Source: Deltaproteobacteria bacterium
Lineage (GTDB): Bacteria > Myxococcota_A > UBA9160 > JAJDAL01
NCBI GenBank assembly: GCA_029261875.1
Contig: JAJDAL010000028.1
Span: 44,967-108,966 of the forward strand
Direction of reading: 5' to 3'
DNA: 64,000 nt
Positions within the stretch are counted from its first letter, which is position 1. Each line of letters starts with the position of its first letter. Below are positions 1-9,432 of the stretch, piece by piece. The position numbers and the translations under genes are program-made. The notes beneath the pieces were generated by a model. It saw nothing but the letters and a program-made list of their open reading frames with translations. It searched no databases and was not told where the DNA came from.

Positions 1-795
1 GGCCTTTGCGCACGGCCGCACTCTTCGCGTCTCCGTCGAGGCTGGCCTTCAAGGCTTCCATCAAGTCGATGATCTGGGCTTGTGGTTCCGCGGCCGGCGC
101 GATGGTGATTTCTTCACCGTCGACTTTCTGCTGGATGACTTCTTCGAGGCGTTTCTTGACCGCGTCCTCGTATTGTTCCGGGTGAAACTCCTCGCTTGCG
201 ATTTGCTCGATGAGCGAGATCGCGAGCTTCAGCTCGGCGGGTTTCGGGTCTCCGGCACCGCGATCGACTTCGTCGAAGGACTTGACCTCATCGATGTAGC
301 GGAGTTGCTGCATCAGCAGGCCGTCTTCGTAGGGACGAAGGAGTACGACGTATTGCTTGCCGCGCGCTGCATAGGTCGCCAATGCGCAGCGCCCGGTCTT
401 CCGCATGGCCAAGGCGAGCAGTCGGTAGGGCTTGGCTCCGCCCTTGTCGGGTCCCAAGTAGTAGGCGCGCTCGAAGAACAACGGATCGACTTGTTCGACC
501 GGGACGAACTCGGAGATCTCGATCAGCTTCGAGGCTTCTTCCTCGAGCCCTTTGATTTCTTCGTTGCTGAACAAGACGTATTGTCCCTTGGCGAATTCGT
601 AGCCCTTGACCATTTCGTCGCGGGGCACCACGACTTCTTCCTTGGGGCAAACGTATTGTTGCTTCAAGCGTGTTCCACAGCGGTGGAGCATGTTGAAATG
701 GATGCTCGCCCCGCTTTCCGTCGTCGTGAAGAGCTTGACGGGAATCGAGACCAGGCCGAAGGAGATGGTTGCGGTCGAGAGAGCGCGTGCTGCCA
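1..795 (-). CDS. ku: Ku protein, non-homologous end joining (3' end outside window)
   Basis: Reverse-strand reading from ATG at 795: MAARALSTATISFGLVSIPVKLFTTTESGASIHFNMLHRCGTRLKQQYVCPKEEVVVPRDEMVKGYEFAKGQYVLF...; typical bacterial Ku; open to the left edge. Confidence 0.95.
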
Positions 796-871
796 TAGTG
801 TGGAGTAATAGAGAGACGCTGTTCGAGCGTCAATCCGAGAAAACCCCAATGAGGGGAAAGGCCGGCGGCTT

Positions 872-3433
872 TTGGCGGAGTCCCGCAAGAAAACCCGAGA
901 CCTCGAGCGCTACCGGGCCAAGCGCAGCGCAGGGCAGACCCCGGAGCCCTTCGGGGGCGAGCGTCAGCGTCCCCACTTGTTCGTGGTTCAGCAGCATGCC
1001 GCGCGACAGCGGCATTTCGACTTCCGCCTGGAATGGCAGGGCGTATTGCTCTCCTGGGCGGTCCCGCGTGGCCCGTGCCTGGATCCCTCGGTCAAACGCC
1101 TCGCCGTGCACGTGGAGGACCATCCCGTCGAATACGCGGACTTCGAGGGCTCGATCCCCGAGGGGAATTACGGTGCCGGAGCCGTCATCGTGTGGGACCG
1201 CGGGCGCTGGTTTCCGGTCGAGGATCCCGGGCCGGGCCTCGAGCGCGGCAAGCTTCTGTTCGATCTCGAGGGTCACAAGCTGCGCGGTCGTTGGACGCTG
1301 GTCCGCAGCGGCCGCGCGGCGCGGGAAGGCGCTTCGGAGTGGCTGCTGATCAAGAAGAGCGATGCGTTCGCGCGTGCGCAAGAGGAAGCGGCTCCCGAGG
1401 GCTTCGAAGCGTCGGTTCTCTCGGGCCTCACCCTCGAGCAGCGAGCGGAGGGGACGACGCCCGGTCCCGAGATCGAACGGCGCTTGAAGCGCGCCAAGGT
1501 GACGCGCGGTCGCGTCGAGGCCGCGGAGGTTCGCCCCATGTTGGCCGAACGCTGCGACGCACCCTTCAGTCGGCCGGGTTGGTTGTTCGAGATCAAATAC
1601 GATGGCTACCGCGCCATCGCGTCCAGTTCGTCGGGTGAACCGCGCCTGCGCAGTCGCAACGGCCGTGATTTGACTGGGCGTTTTCCGGAGATCGCGATCG
1701 CGTTGGCGGCCTTCCCCTATCCCCATCTGGTGATCGACGGCGAACTCGTCGTCAGCGATCGGGAAGGGCGGCCGGATTTCGCACGCCTGCAACAGCGCGC
1801 AAGCCTCTCGCGCCCGCGCGAAATCGACCGCGCCAGCGTCGAGCTGCCCGCGACCCTGTTCGCATTCGACCTGCTGGGATTCGGGGATTTCGATCTGCGG
1901 GACCGACCGCTGGTGGAACGAAAGGCGCTGTTGCGCCAACTCGTTCCACAACTCGGCCCCGTTCGGTATGCGACGCATTTCGAAGAGCGCGGCGAAGAGG
2001 TGTATGCGCAGGTTTCGCGCTTGGGATTCGAGGGCATGCTGGCCAAGCAGGCCGACTCGCGATACGTCCCGCGTCGCTCTCCGAGTTGGAAGAAGTTCCG
2101 CGTTCTCGCCACCGAAGACTTCGTCATCGTGGGATACACGAATCCGAGAGGGGCACGGCAGGGGCTCGGTTCCCTGCATCTGGCCGCCTACAGCGGGGAT
2201 TCGTTGACGTATTGCGGGCGCGTGGGAAGCGGGCTGTCGGAAAGCGAACTTCGCGAACTCCACGCACGACTCGAGGTGCAACGCAGACCGGATCCGCCGT
2301 GCGGGGGGCCGATCCCTCAAACGCGGGGTCACGTCTGGGTCGAACCCGAGCAGGTGTGCGAAGTCCGCTATGCCGAGGTCACGCGGGAGGGTTTGTTGCG
2401 GCAGCCCGTGTTCGTCCGGATGCGCGACGACAAGGCTCCGCGGGAGTGCAAAAGTGAATCGGAGGCGTTGCTCGCAGACGATCAACCCGTGCACTCGGTT
2501 GCGCCCGCGGTAGAGGACGCGCGCCGCATCGAGTTCACCAACCTCGACAAAGTGTTCTGGCCCGAGGAAGAGATCACCAAGGGCGACCTGATCGAATATC
2601 ACCGCGCCATCGCGCCGTGGCTGCTTCCTTACCTCGAGGCCCGCCCGCTGGTGCTCACGCGTTATCCCGACGGCATCGAGGGGAAGTCGTTCTTTCAAAA
2701 GGATGCGCCGAGCTGGGCGCCGGAATGGGTGCGCACGGAGCGGCTCTGGAGCGAACACGGCGGACGCGAGATCCGTTACTTCATGATCGACGACGTGGAT
2801 GCACTGCTCTACGTGATCAACATGGGGACGATCCCGCTGCATGTCTGGTCGAGTTGTATCTCGACCCTGGCTACGCCGGATTGGTGCATTCTCGATCTCG
2901 ATCCCAAGGGTGCACCGTTTGCGGATGTGATTCGCGTGGCGCGTGAGATCCATCGGATCTGTGAGGAGATTGAACTTCCCAATTTCGTGAAGACGAGCGG
3001 ATCTTCCGGGCTCCACGTATTGGTGCCCTTGGGCCGCCAGCTCACCTATGAACAATCGCGGACGCTCGGTCAATTGATCGGAAGACTGGTGGTGGCGCGC
3101 CTACCCGAAATCGCCACCCTGACGCGTCGCGTTCAGTCGCGTGGAGGAAAGGTTTACGTCGACGTGCTTCAGAACGGACACGGTCGCCTGCTGGTGGCTC
3201 CCTTCAGCGCGCGCCCCTTGCCGGGTGCGCCGGTTTCCATGCCGCTGCGTTGGAGCGAAGTGAATGCGCGCCTCGAGATCGGTCGCTACACGATCCGCAA
3301 TGCCGTGCGACGCATGAAACGCCTGGCGGGCGATCCCTTGCGGCCGGTGTTGAGTACGTGCCCGGATGTGATCGGCGCGCTCGAACGTTTGGCGACGCAA
3401 TTTTCCGCGCGCTCGAATCCGAGTGGAGATTGA
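872..3433 (+). CDS. ligD: Multifunctional NHEJ DNA ligase D (phosphoesterase, ligase, polymerase domains)
   Basis: HFDFRLEW phosphoesterase motif, EIKYDGYR ligase motif, C-terminal primase-polymerase (DDVDALLYVINMGTIPLHVWSS...LDLDPKG). TTG start. Confidence 0.95.
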   Translation: MAESRKKTRDLERYRAKRSAGQTPEPFGGERQRPHLFVVQQHAARQRHFDFRLEWQGVLLSWAVPRGPCLDPSVKRLAVHVEDHPVEYADFEGSIPEGNYGAGAVIVWDRGRWFPVEDPGPGLERGKLLFDLEGHKLRGRWTLVRSGRAAREGASEWLLIKKSDAFARAQEEAAPEGFEASVLSGLTLEQRAEGTTPGPEIERRLKRAKVTRGRVEAAEVRPMLAERCDAPFSRPGWLFEIKYDGYRAIASSSSGEPRLRSRNGRDLTGRFPEIAIALAAFPYPHLVIDGELVVSDREGRPDFARLQQRASLSRPREIDRASVELPATLFAFDLLGFGDFDLRDRPLVERKALLRQLVPQLGPVRYATHFEERGEEVYAQVSRLGFEGMLAKQADSRYVPRRSPSWKKFRVLATEDFVIVGYTNPRGARQGLGSLHLAAYSGDSLTYCGRVGSGLSESELRELHARLEVQRRPDPPCGGPIPQTRGHVWVEPEQVCEVRYAEVTREGLLRQPVFVRMRDDKAPRECKSESEALLADDQPVHSVAPAVEDARRIEFTNLDKVFWPEEEITKGDLIEYHRAIAPWLLPYLEARPLVLTRYPDGIEGKSFFQKDAPSWAPEWVRTERLWSEHGGREIRYFMIDDVDALLYVINMGTIPLHVWSSCISTLATPDWCILDLDPKGAPFADVIRVAREIHRICEEIELPNFVKTSGSSGLHVLVPLGRQLTYEQSRTLGQLIGRLVVARLPEIATLTRRVQSRGGKVYVDVLQNGHGRLLVAPFSARPLPGAPVSMPLRWSEVNARLEIGRYTIRNAVRRMKRLAGDPLRPVLSTCPDVIGALERLATQFSARSNPSGD

Positions 3434-3439
3434 ATCCAA

Positions 3440-4210
3440 CTAGGGGAGCACGGGCGTGTCGGAGCGGTGTGGATTCTCGAACGCGACGATCTGCTTCCAC
3501 GTGTCGATCTGCTTCGAATAGTGACCGTGGGTCGAGGCGACTTGCTCGCGAAGGCGTGCGAGGGTCATGAGGGGGAGATCGCGCATTCTTCGATGGATCA
3601 ACCACCGCGGAATGGAGCCGCCCGGATCGACGCTGACCCGGTACTCGACATGGGTGAGGCCCGCTTCGCTCCCGGCGAGGTGGTAGTAACCCTCGAGCGT
3701 CTCCATCCGAACGACGTCCTCGACCCGGGGAATGTCGTCTTTCTCGACCGCGCGAAATCGCAGGAAGATGCGCGCGCCCTCCTCGCTGATTTCGATCTGG
3801 CTGCGCAGCACAACGTCTCGGTCGGCGGCCGGCCAGCCGGACTCGGTTCGGTTGTAGACCACGTATTGCAGCGGTCCCATTTCTTCGACTCGCCGTGCTT
3901 CGACACAACGGTCCATCCACTCGGAATGGCGCGCGACGTCACGCAGGACGGCGAGCACCTCATAGGGGGTAGCGGGGATGGAGACTCGCCCGCGGAAAGT
4001 CGGATGACTGCTTTCGTCGGATTCGAGCTGGCTCACGACGATGCCGTCACTGCGAACGATCTCTTCCCAAATCGGAGCCGGCGATGCGTCGCCGGAATCG
4101 GGGATCAACGCGCTATTGGATTGGGCCGTGCCCGAGGCGAGGATCAGCAAAAGTGCCACATAAATCGAAAACGCTTCTACAATGCGGTTCTTCAGGTGAG
4201 ACTGCAGCAT
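3440..4210 (-). CDS. START/polyketide-cyclase-like lipid-binding domain protein with N-terminal signal or TM segment
   Basis: Hydrophobic N-terminus, then START-like core (VLAVLRDVARHSEWMDRCVEARRVE...YVVYNRTESGWPAADRDVVLRSQ). Confidence 0.75.
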   Translation of the reverse strand: MLQSHLKNRIVEAFSIYVALLLILASGTAQSNSALIPDSGDASPAPIWEEIVRSDGIVVSQLESDESSHPTFRGRVSIPATPYEVLAVLRDVARHSEWMDRCVEARRVEEMGPLQYVVYNRTESGWPAADRDVVLRSQIEISEEGARIFLRFRAVEKDDIPRVEDVVRMETLEGYYHLAGSEAGLTHVEYRVSVDPGGSIPRWLIHRRMRDLPLMTLARLREQVASTHGHYSKQIDTWKQIVAFENPHRSDTPVLP

Positions 4211-4306
4211 CCTGAAGAAGTTTTTCGGTCGCGAAAGGTCCGGGCTTTAGGCGTGCCCCCCCGCGCGGACCGGTGAGCCCATGCAGCTACCGAGGGAGGA
4301 ACACCC

Positions 4307-5062
4307 GTGGCCGATGAATCCTTGATTGCCGTGTTCGTGGATTTCGAAAATCTCGCCATCGGCGCGCGCCAGAGTAAGATGCCGTTTCAGATCGACCTGG
4401 TTCTCAAACGCCTGCTCGAGAAGGGGCGAATTGTCTACAAGCGGGCGTATTGTGACTGGAGTGGGTACCGGAAGGATTCGCGCGAGTTTCATCAGCACGG
4501 GGTCGAGATGGTGGACATTCCCCAGACTCGGGTGGGGGGGAAAAACAGCGCTGACATCCATATGGTCGTGGACGCCATCGACCTTTGTTACGCGAAGGAC
4601 CACATCGACGTCTTCGCCTTGATCTCCGGGGACAGTGACTTTTCGCCGCTCGTTGCGAAGCTCAAGGAGAACGACAAGCGTGTCCTCGGCTGTGGCGTCA
4701 AGAAATCGACCTCGAATCTCCTCGTTTCCGCCTGCGACGAGTTCATCTACTACGACGATCTGGTTCGCGCCGCCGCCAAGCCGCGGCCAGCCGCGCGCAA
4801 AGGCAGCAAGAAGACGGAGAAGAAGGACGAGGCGGGCGGGCACGTCCTCGAGATCATTCAATCCCTCGAACGCGACTACGACCAGATCTGGGGATCCATG
4901 ATCAAGCAGACCCTGCGCCGGGTGAATCCGGGATTCAACGAGAACTACTACGGCTATGGATCGTTTTCCGAGGTGCTGGAAGACCTGGCGGAGTCCGGCC
5001 GGATCGAACTCGAGTTCGATGAGAAGCGCGGAAACTACTTGGTCCGCCCCAAGTCCCGCTAG
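4307..5062 (+). CDS. NYN (LabA/DUF88-like) ribonuclease domain protein with C-terminal OST-HTH/LOTUS-like domain
   Basis: AVFVDFENLAIGAR, KNSADIHMVVDAIDL, ISGDSDFSPLVAKLKE motifs; C-terminal winged-helix-like GSMIKQTLRRVNPGFNENYYGYGSFSEVLEDLAESGRIEL. Confidence 0.85.
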   Translation: MADESLIAVFVDFENLAIGARQSKMPFQIDLVLKRLLEKGRIVYKRAYCDWSGYRKDSREFHQHGVEMVDIPQTRVGGKNSADIHMVVDAIDLCYAKDHIDVFALISGDSDFSPLVAKLKENDKRVLGCGVKKSTSNLLVSACDEFIYYDDLVRAAAKPRPAARKGSKKTEKKDEAGGHVLEIIQSLERDYDQIWGSMIKQTLRRVNPGFNENYYGYGSFSEVLEDLAESGRIELEFDEKRGNYLVRPKSR

Positions 5063-5357
5063 AGCGTCCGCGGGGCCCGACGGGCGGTACCCGGGCACCC
5101 TCCGAGGCATTTGCGCGGGGAAAACACTCCTTCGAGCCTTGTGGATCGAGAACCCCTCGGCAGGTGAATAATTCGCCCGGCTGCACCGCCGGAAGAATTG
5201 CGTTCGGAATCGGCCTCCCCGGGGTCAGGCGAAGCTCCCGGGCTGCCGAAACCGACACCGTGCATCGGGGTGCAACGGCTCGCCAGGGCCGGCTGCGCTA
5301 CGGTGCGCCTTCCCATGTCGAGCGAGGACGCTCGAGAAAGTTTTTGGAGGTCCCAAC

Positions 5358-6110
5358 GTGAAAAACAGCGCAGGTCCGATCATTGTTTCCGCTCTGATCC
5401 TCGCGGCGGCGGTCGTCTTCGGAAGTTCGATGCTCTCGAAATCCGTCGACCAAGCGACCGCGGAGCTCGCGGGCTTGAAGGCGTCGATGGGCGAGATGAA
5501 GGACGCGGTGAAGACCGCAGCCACCGCGGCGGCGAAGCGTCCCGAACCGAGTCCCCAGCGCGCACGGCGCGGGCCCGACCCGGAGAAGGTCTACACCGTC
5601 AACGTCAAGGGTTCGCCCGTCAAGGGGCCCGAGTCCGCTCAGGTGACGTTGGTCGAGTTCAGCGATTTTCAATGTCCCTTCTGCTCCCGCGTGACCCCGA
5701 CCCTGAACCAGATTCGGGAAGAATACGGGGACAAGGTCCGGGTGGTGTTCAAGCATCTGCCCTTGGACTTTCACACGAAAGCACCCGCCGCCCACGCGGC
5801 CTCCGAAGCGGCCCACAAGCAGGGCAAGTTCTGGGAAATGCACGACAAGATTTTCGGCAACCAGCGCGAGCTGACGAACGAGAAATACGAAGAGTACGCC
5901 GCGGAGTTGGGACTCGACGTCGCGCAGTTCAAGAAGGACATCGCTTCGGCATCCGTCAAGCAGCGCATCGATGCCGACAAAGCGGAGGCGACGAAGCTGG
6001 GCGTGAGTGGCACGCCGGGGTTCTTCGTCAACGGTCGCTTCCTGTCGGGCGCACAACCGCTGGCTTCCTTCAAACGCTTGATCGACGCGGAGCTCGCGAA
6101 GAACGGCTGA
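5358..6110 (+). CDS. DsbA-family thioredoxin-fold protein with N-terminal membrane anchor
   Basis: EFSDFQCPFCSRVTPTLNQIREEYGDKVRVVFKHLPLDFH and GVSGTPGFFVNGRFLSG; CPFC active site; N-terminal TM segment. Confidence 0.9.
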   Translation: MKNSAGPIIVSALILAAAVVFGSSMLSKSVDQATAELAGLKASMGEMKDAVKTAATAAAKRPEPSPQRARRGPDPEKVYTVNVKGSPVKGPESAQVTLVEFSDFQCPFCSRVTPTLNQIREEYGDKVRVVFKHLPLDFHTKAPAAHAASEAAHKQGKFWEMHDKIFGNQRELTNEKYEEYAAELGLDVAQFKKDIASASVKQRIDADKAEATKLGVSGTPGFFVNGRFLSGAQPLASFKRLIDAELAKNG

Positions 6111-6131
6111 ACGCCGCTTCGCACGGGTTCG

Positions 6132-6161
6132 AAAGGGCGGGATCTTTCCCGCCCTTTTTTT
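6132..6161 (+). terminator. Rho-independent terminator downstream of the DsbA-family gene, likely bidirectional
   Basis: aaagggcggg-atcttt-cccgccctttttttt: 10-bp stem, short loop, T-tract; also overlaps the 3' end of the convergent gene. Confidence 0.9.
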
Positions 6162-7596
6162 ATGGGCGGCACTCCAATGGGCGGAGCCTCCGCACGGATT
6201 CCCGCCGCCAGTAGTTTCCCGTTTTCTCGCGCTCGGCAACACTCGTGAAGCGATAGCGGGCGAACCCCAGACGCACGGCTTCGGGCGCCTGGGGCGGCGG
6301 GTCGGCAAACAGTGCCGCGACACGATCGGGATCGGAACAGAGCCGCGCCATGAGGTTCGCCACGTATTGGGGCGCACCGCGCCGATCGTTGAGCCCGTAG
6401 AACCAAAGCTGAAAATCCACGCGGGGTTGGTGGGGGGCCACGAAGGGCGGCGGGCGGTTCTCGGGACCGGGCTTGTAGCGGAACGCCAATTCCCGCCAGC
6501 CTTCTTCTGTTCGGACCTCGAACGCGGGTTCGATTCGTTCGCGCGTGACCGACGCGAACAGGTGGTAGCTGTTGACCCATCGGAAGGGAACGTAGAGTCG
6601 GCGAAACGACTCGATCTCGGGCCCGAAGCCGCGGTCGTGGATCAGGCGCGCACCTTCGATCGCGGAAAGGCCCAGGTACGTCATGGCAAACGCGGTGGCG
6701 CCGATTCCCGCGGCGATGCGCAGCCCGCGCGGCCGGTTTGGGGGCGGGGGCAGGGCGGCTCTGTACCCGCGCGCGATGTCTTGCTCGTCGAGTAGAAAAA
6801 CGTGCAGCGCGAGGGAGAGGAAGCAAAAGAATCCGTAGTTTGCCGTCGCGGCGTTCAGGAGCTGAAAACCCGTCAAGGCCGCGAACGCGATCCGGCGCGC
6901 TGGTTTTGGCCCGAATGCAAATAGTGGAAGCACGAATTCGAGGACCAGCGTGGCTCGGCTCTCGAAGTGGTGCCAGCCGGCGGGCAGATTGTGGGCCCAC
7001 CAAGCCAGCGCCGTGGGGATCGGGGCCGTTTCGTAGTAGAACGTCATGGCCGACCCGTCGCGCCAATCGAGCAGCGGCGAATTCCATTTCGCCAGTCCGG
7101 ATTCCCAGTAGAGCTTGAAGAGCAAGACGCGGAACAAGAAATGGATCCACGCTGCCGGGCGGTCGCGCGGGAGCAATACGGCGAGCAGGCCGCATTCGAG
7201 CAAGAGATTGTCCCACTGGAAGCTCGTGAAATCCCGGCACGCGGTCGCGTAGCTGAGGTAGAGAACGACGAGAGCCGCGAATCCGATGCGCGTCGCGTAT
7301 CCGAGGGCCGCGACGGCCGACAAACCGATGCCAAGCAGAATCCCTGCATTCAAGATCGCGTCGCTGGCGGACAACCAAAAGACCGTCGGGAAGTTCCACC
7401 AGGCGATGCTCTCTTCCTGGGCGATGGAGTCGATGAAGGGCGCAATGGGCAGTAGACCCTGGGAGCCGATCAGAAGCTGGATCTGAACGCCCAGCGAGGC
7501 GAAGGCCGCGATGAACACGAGTCCCAGCAATCCGTGGAACAGGCGCGCGATTCGCGGGCCGCTGGCGGAATCGAGTTTCCAGAGATGCCCTGCCAT
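6160..7596 (-). CDS. Lipase maturation factor (LMF/DUF1222) family membrane protein
   Basis: Multi-TM protein with SQGLLPIAPFIDS, FTSFQWDNLLLECGLLAV, ARLCSDPDRVAALFADPPP. Confidence 0.85.
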   Translation of the reverse strand: MAGHLWKLDSASGPRIARLFHGLLGLVFIAAFASLGVQIQLLIGSQGLLPIAPFIDSIAQEESIAWWNFPTVFWLSASDAILNAGILLGIGLSAVAALGYATRIGFAALVVLYLSYATACRDFTSFQWDNLLLECGLLAVLLPRDRPAAWIHFLFRVLLFKLYWESGLAKWNSPLLDWRDGSAMTFYYETAPIPTALAWWAHNLPAGWHHFESRATLVLEFVLPLFAFGPKPARRIAFAALTGFQLLNAATANYGFFCFLSLALHVFLLDEQDIARGYRAALPPPPNRPRGLRIAAGIGATAFAMTYLGLSAIEGARLIHDRGFGPEIESFRRLYVPFRWVNSYHLFASVTRERIEPAFEVRTEEGWRELAFRYKPGPENRPPPFVAPHQPRVDFQLWFYGLNDRRGAPQYVANLMARLCSDPDRVAALFADPPPQAPEAVRLGFARYRFTSVAEREKTGNYWRRESVRRLRPLECRP

Positions 7597-7679
7597 CGGC
7601 GCTGCACCCTAGGTGTCCGTGCTCTGCTTCACAAGGGACCCGGTTTCGGAAAACCCCGAGTCCCGGGATCGGGGTTTCG

Positions 7680-9431
7680 ATGGGGCTCCTGAATCGCGCG
7701 CGTGCCGATCCACTCTCTATGGGTGGGCGAACCGGAGCGTGGATACTGGGTGGGCTGTTGCTCGCCTTGCTTGGGATTCGCGCGGCTTCGATCCACACCG
7801 AGAGCATCAACTGGGATGAGTTCGCCCTGCTCAACAGCGCGGCCCATACGGCGGAAACCGGTGAGCTGCACGGGGGCGGTCGCCCAGGGCTCGCAGTGCT
7901 GCTCCTGCAACCCTTCGTCGACGGGTGTGCGGACGAGATCGCGGTCGCGCGCAATGCGCGCTGGCTGTGGCTCGCGATCGGCGGAGTTTTTCTGCTGGGC
8001 TTGGGTGTCTTGCTCTACCAGTTGGGGCCGCAGGGTCCCGGGCGCAGAGCGACGGCAGGGCTCGGCGTCGCGCTCCTGGCCCTCACGCCCGCGTACCTGC
8101 AATGGTCGCTGCAAGTTCGTACGGACTCGCTGGCGCTCGCCTGCGGCATCTGGGCCAGCGTTGCGCTGATCGCTTCGCGCCAGCGCCCGGTGTTGGCGCT
8201 ACTGGCGGGGCTGTTGTTCGGCATGGGCTATCTGGCCAGTCAGAAGCTTCTCTACCTGGGCGCGCTCGCGGTCGTTCTGCTGGCGGGAGAGGGGTGGCTG
8301 CGGGGAATGCTGCGGCCAAGGCGGGATGCGGCGCGAATTCTCGCGTGTGCAGGAGCGATGTTCGTCGCCGTCGCGGTCTACCCGAACCTCCTCACGGTGG
8401 ATTATCACGGTCCCGCGTTGCTCCCGGGAGCCCGGGCACTCGAGCATGTGCTGAAGCCGACGCTCAACACGTTCGAATTCTATCGTCAGTCGCTCGGCTT
8501 CTCGCAATTTGCCCAGCTCTTGCCAGGCTTGATCCCGCACGCGGTGTTGCTCGTGGGTTTGTTGTTCGCGACGTTCTTTCCCCCGGGAGCGTCCGACAGC
8601 CGGCGTCGGTTGGCGATCGCGTGGGCGATTCTATTGCTCGGCTGCGCGGTTCTGTGGTTTCACGCCGGCCGCTTTTTCTACTTCTGGATGACCTTGGGAA
8701 TCTTTCCCGCAGTAGCACTGGCTTGCGCCTACCCCGCACTTCGCGAGTGCGCCCGGGATCGGTTCTCGCCCGCGGTCGGGCGCGCACTCCATGTGGCGCT
8801 TTGGGGGATTCTGCTGGTTCAGTCGGTCGGCGCATTGTCGATCACGTTGATCGACACCCAGGCGGTGCAACGCGAGAGTCTCGCGTTCGTGGCCCGCAAC
8901 TTCGATCGATCCGACGCGGGATTCCACCCCGAGAGCGCGCTTTTCTGTCGGCGGGATCCGCGACCGTTCCCGACCTATTTCTCCCAACACATCTTTTTCG
9001 AATTCGGCGGAGAAGAGCGAGCGCAGAATGTTTCGCGCATGGTCGAACGTTTTCGCGAAAAGCCGGTGAAATACGTCGTCGATTCCTTTCGACTCGAGCA
9101 GTTCCCCAACGAGCTCAAACGTTTCTGGAGCGAGAACTATCACCCGTACTCGGAATCCATACGGGTCGCGGGGCGCTGGCTGGAGGTCGACCCGGGCCCC
9201 GCATTGCGCTTCGACCTGATCGCGGGCGGAACCTACCGCTGGCTTCCGGTGGAGAATCCGACCCCGCTATGGGTGGATGGCCGAGCGCTTGCGCCCGGCG
9301 CAACGCGTGTGCTCGAGGCCGGAACCCACGAGAGCGCCGCGCGCGACGGGCCGGCCCATGGATTGTTGGTGCTGGCTTTGGAGGAGCCGCCGAAACTGCC
9401 GTTTCGGCCGTTCTATCGGACGTATCCGTAG
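7680..9431 (+). CDS. ArnT/GT39-like polytopic membrane glycosyltransferase
   Basis: Multi-TM protein; INWDEFALLNSAAHTAETGE resembles the N-terminal acidic motif of GT-C enzymes; architecture only. Confidence 0.6.
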   Translation: MGLLNRARADPLSMGGRTGAWILGGLLLALLGIRAASIHTESINWDEFALLNSAAHTAETGELHGGGRPGLAVLLLQPFVDGCADEIAVARNARWLWLAIGGVFLLGLGVLLYQLGPQGPGRRATAGLGVALLALTPAYLQWSLQVRTDSLALACGIWASVALIASRQRPVLALLAGLLFGMGYLASQKLLYLGALAVVLLAGEGWLRGMLRPRRDAARILACAGAMFVAVAVYPNLLTVDYHGPALLPGARALEHVLKPTLNTFEFYRQSLGFSQFAQLLPGLIPHAVLLVGLLFATFFPPGASDSRRRLAIAWAILLLGCAVLWFHAGRFFYFWMTLGIFPAVALACAYPALRECARDRFSPAVGRALHVALWGILLVQSVGALSITLIDTQAVQRESLAFVARNFDRSDAGFHPESALFCRRDPRPFPTYFSQHIFFEFGGEERAQNVSRMVERFREKPVKYVVDSFRLEQFPNELKRFWSENYHPYSESIRVAGRWLEVDPGPALRFDLIAGGTYRWLPVENPTPLWVDGRALAPGATRVLEAGTHESAARDGPAHGLLVLALEEPPKLPFRPFYRTYP

Positions 9432-9432
9432 A

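Noticed and set aside
830-3073. 747-aa minus-strand ORF antisense to ligD
   Set aside because: Composition and lack of motifs fit a high-GC shadow ORF. The plus strand encodes LigD with all catalytic motifs.
5063-5357. SRP RNA, tmRNA or RNase P RNA in the long intergenic region
   Set aside because: Diagnostic motifs (e.g. GGUCAGGUCCGGAAGGAAGCAGCC for SRP) are absent; kept only as an unexplained structured region.
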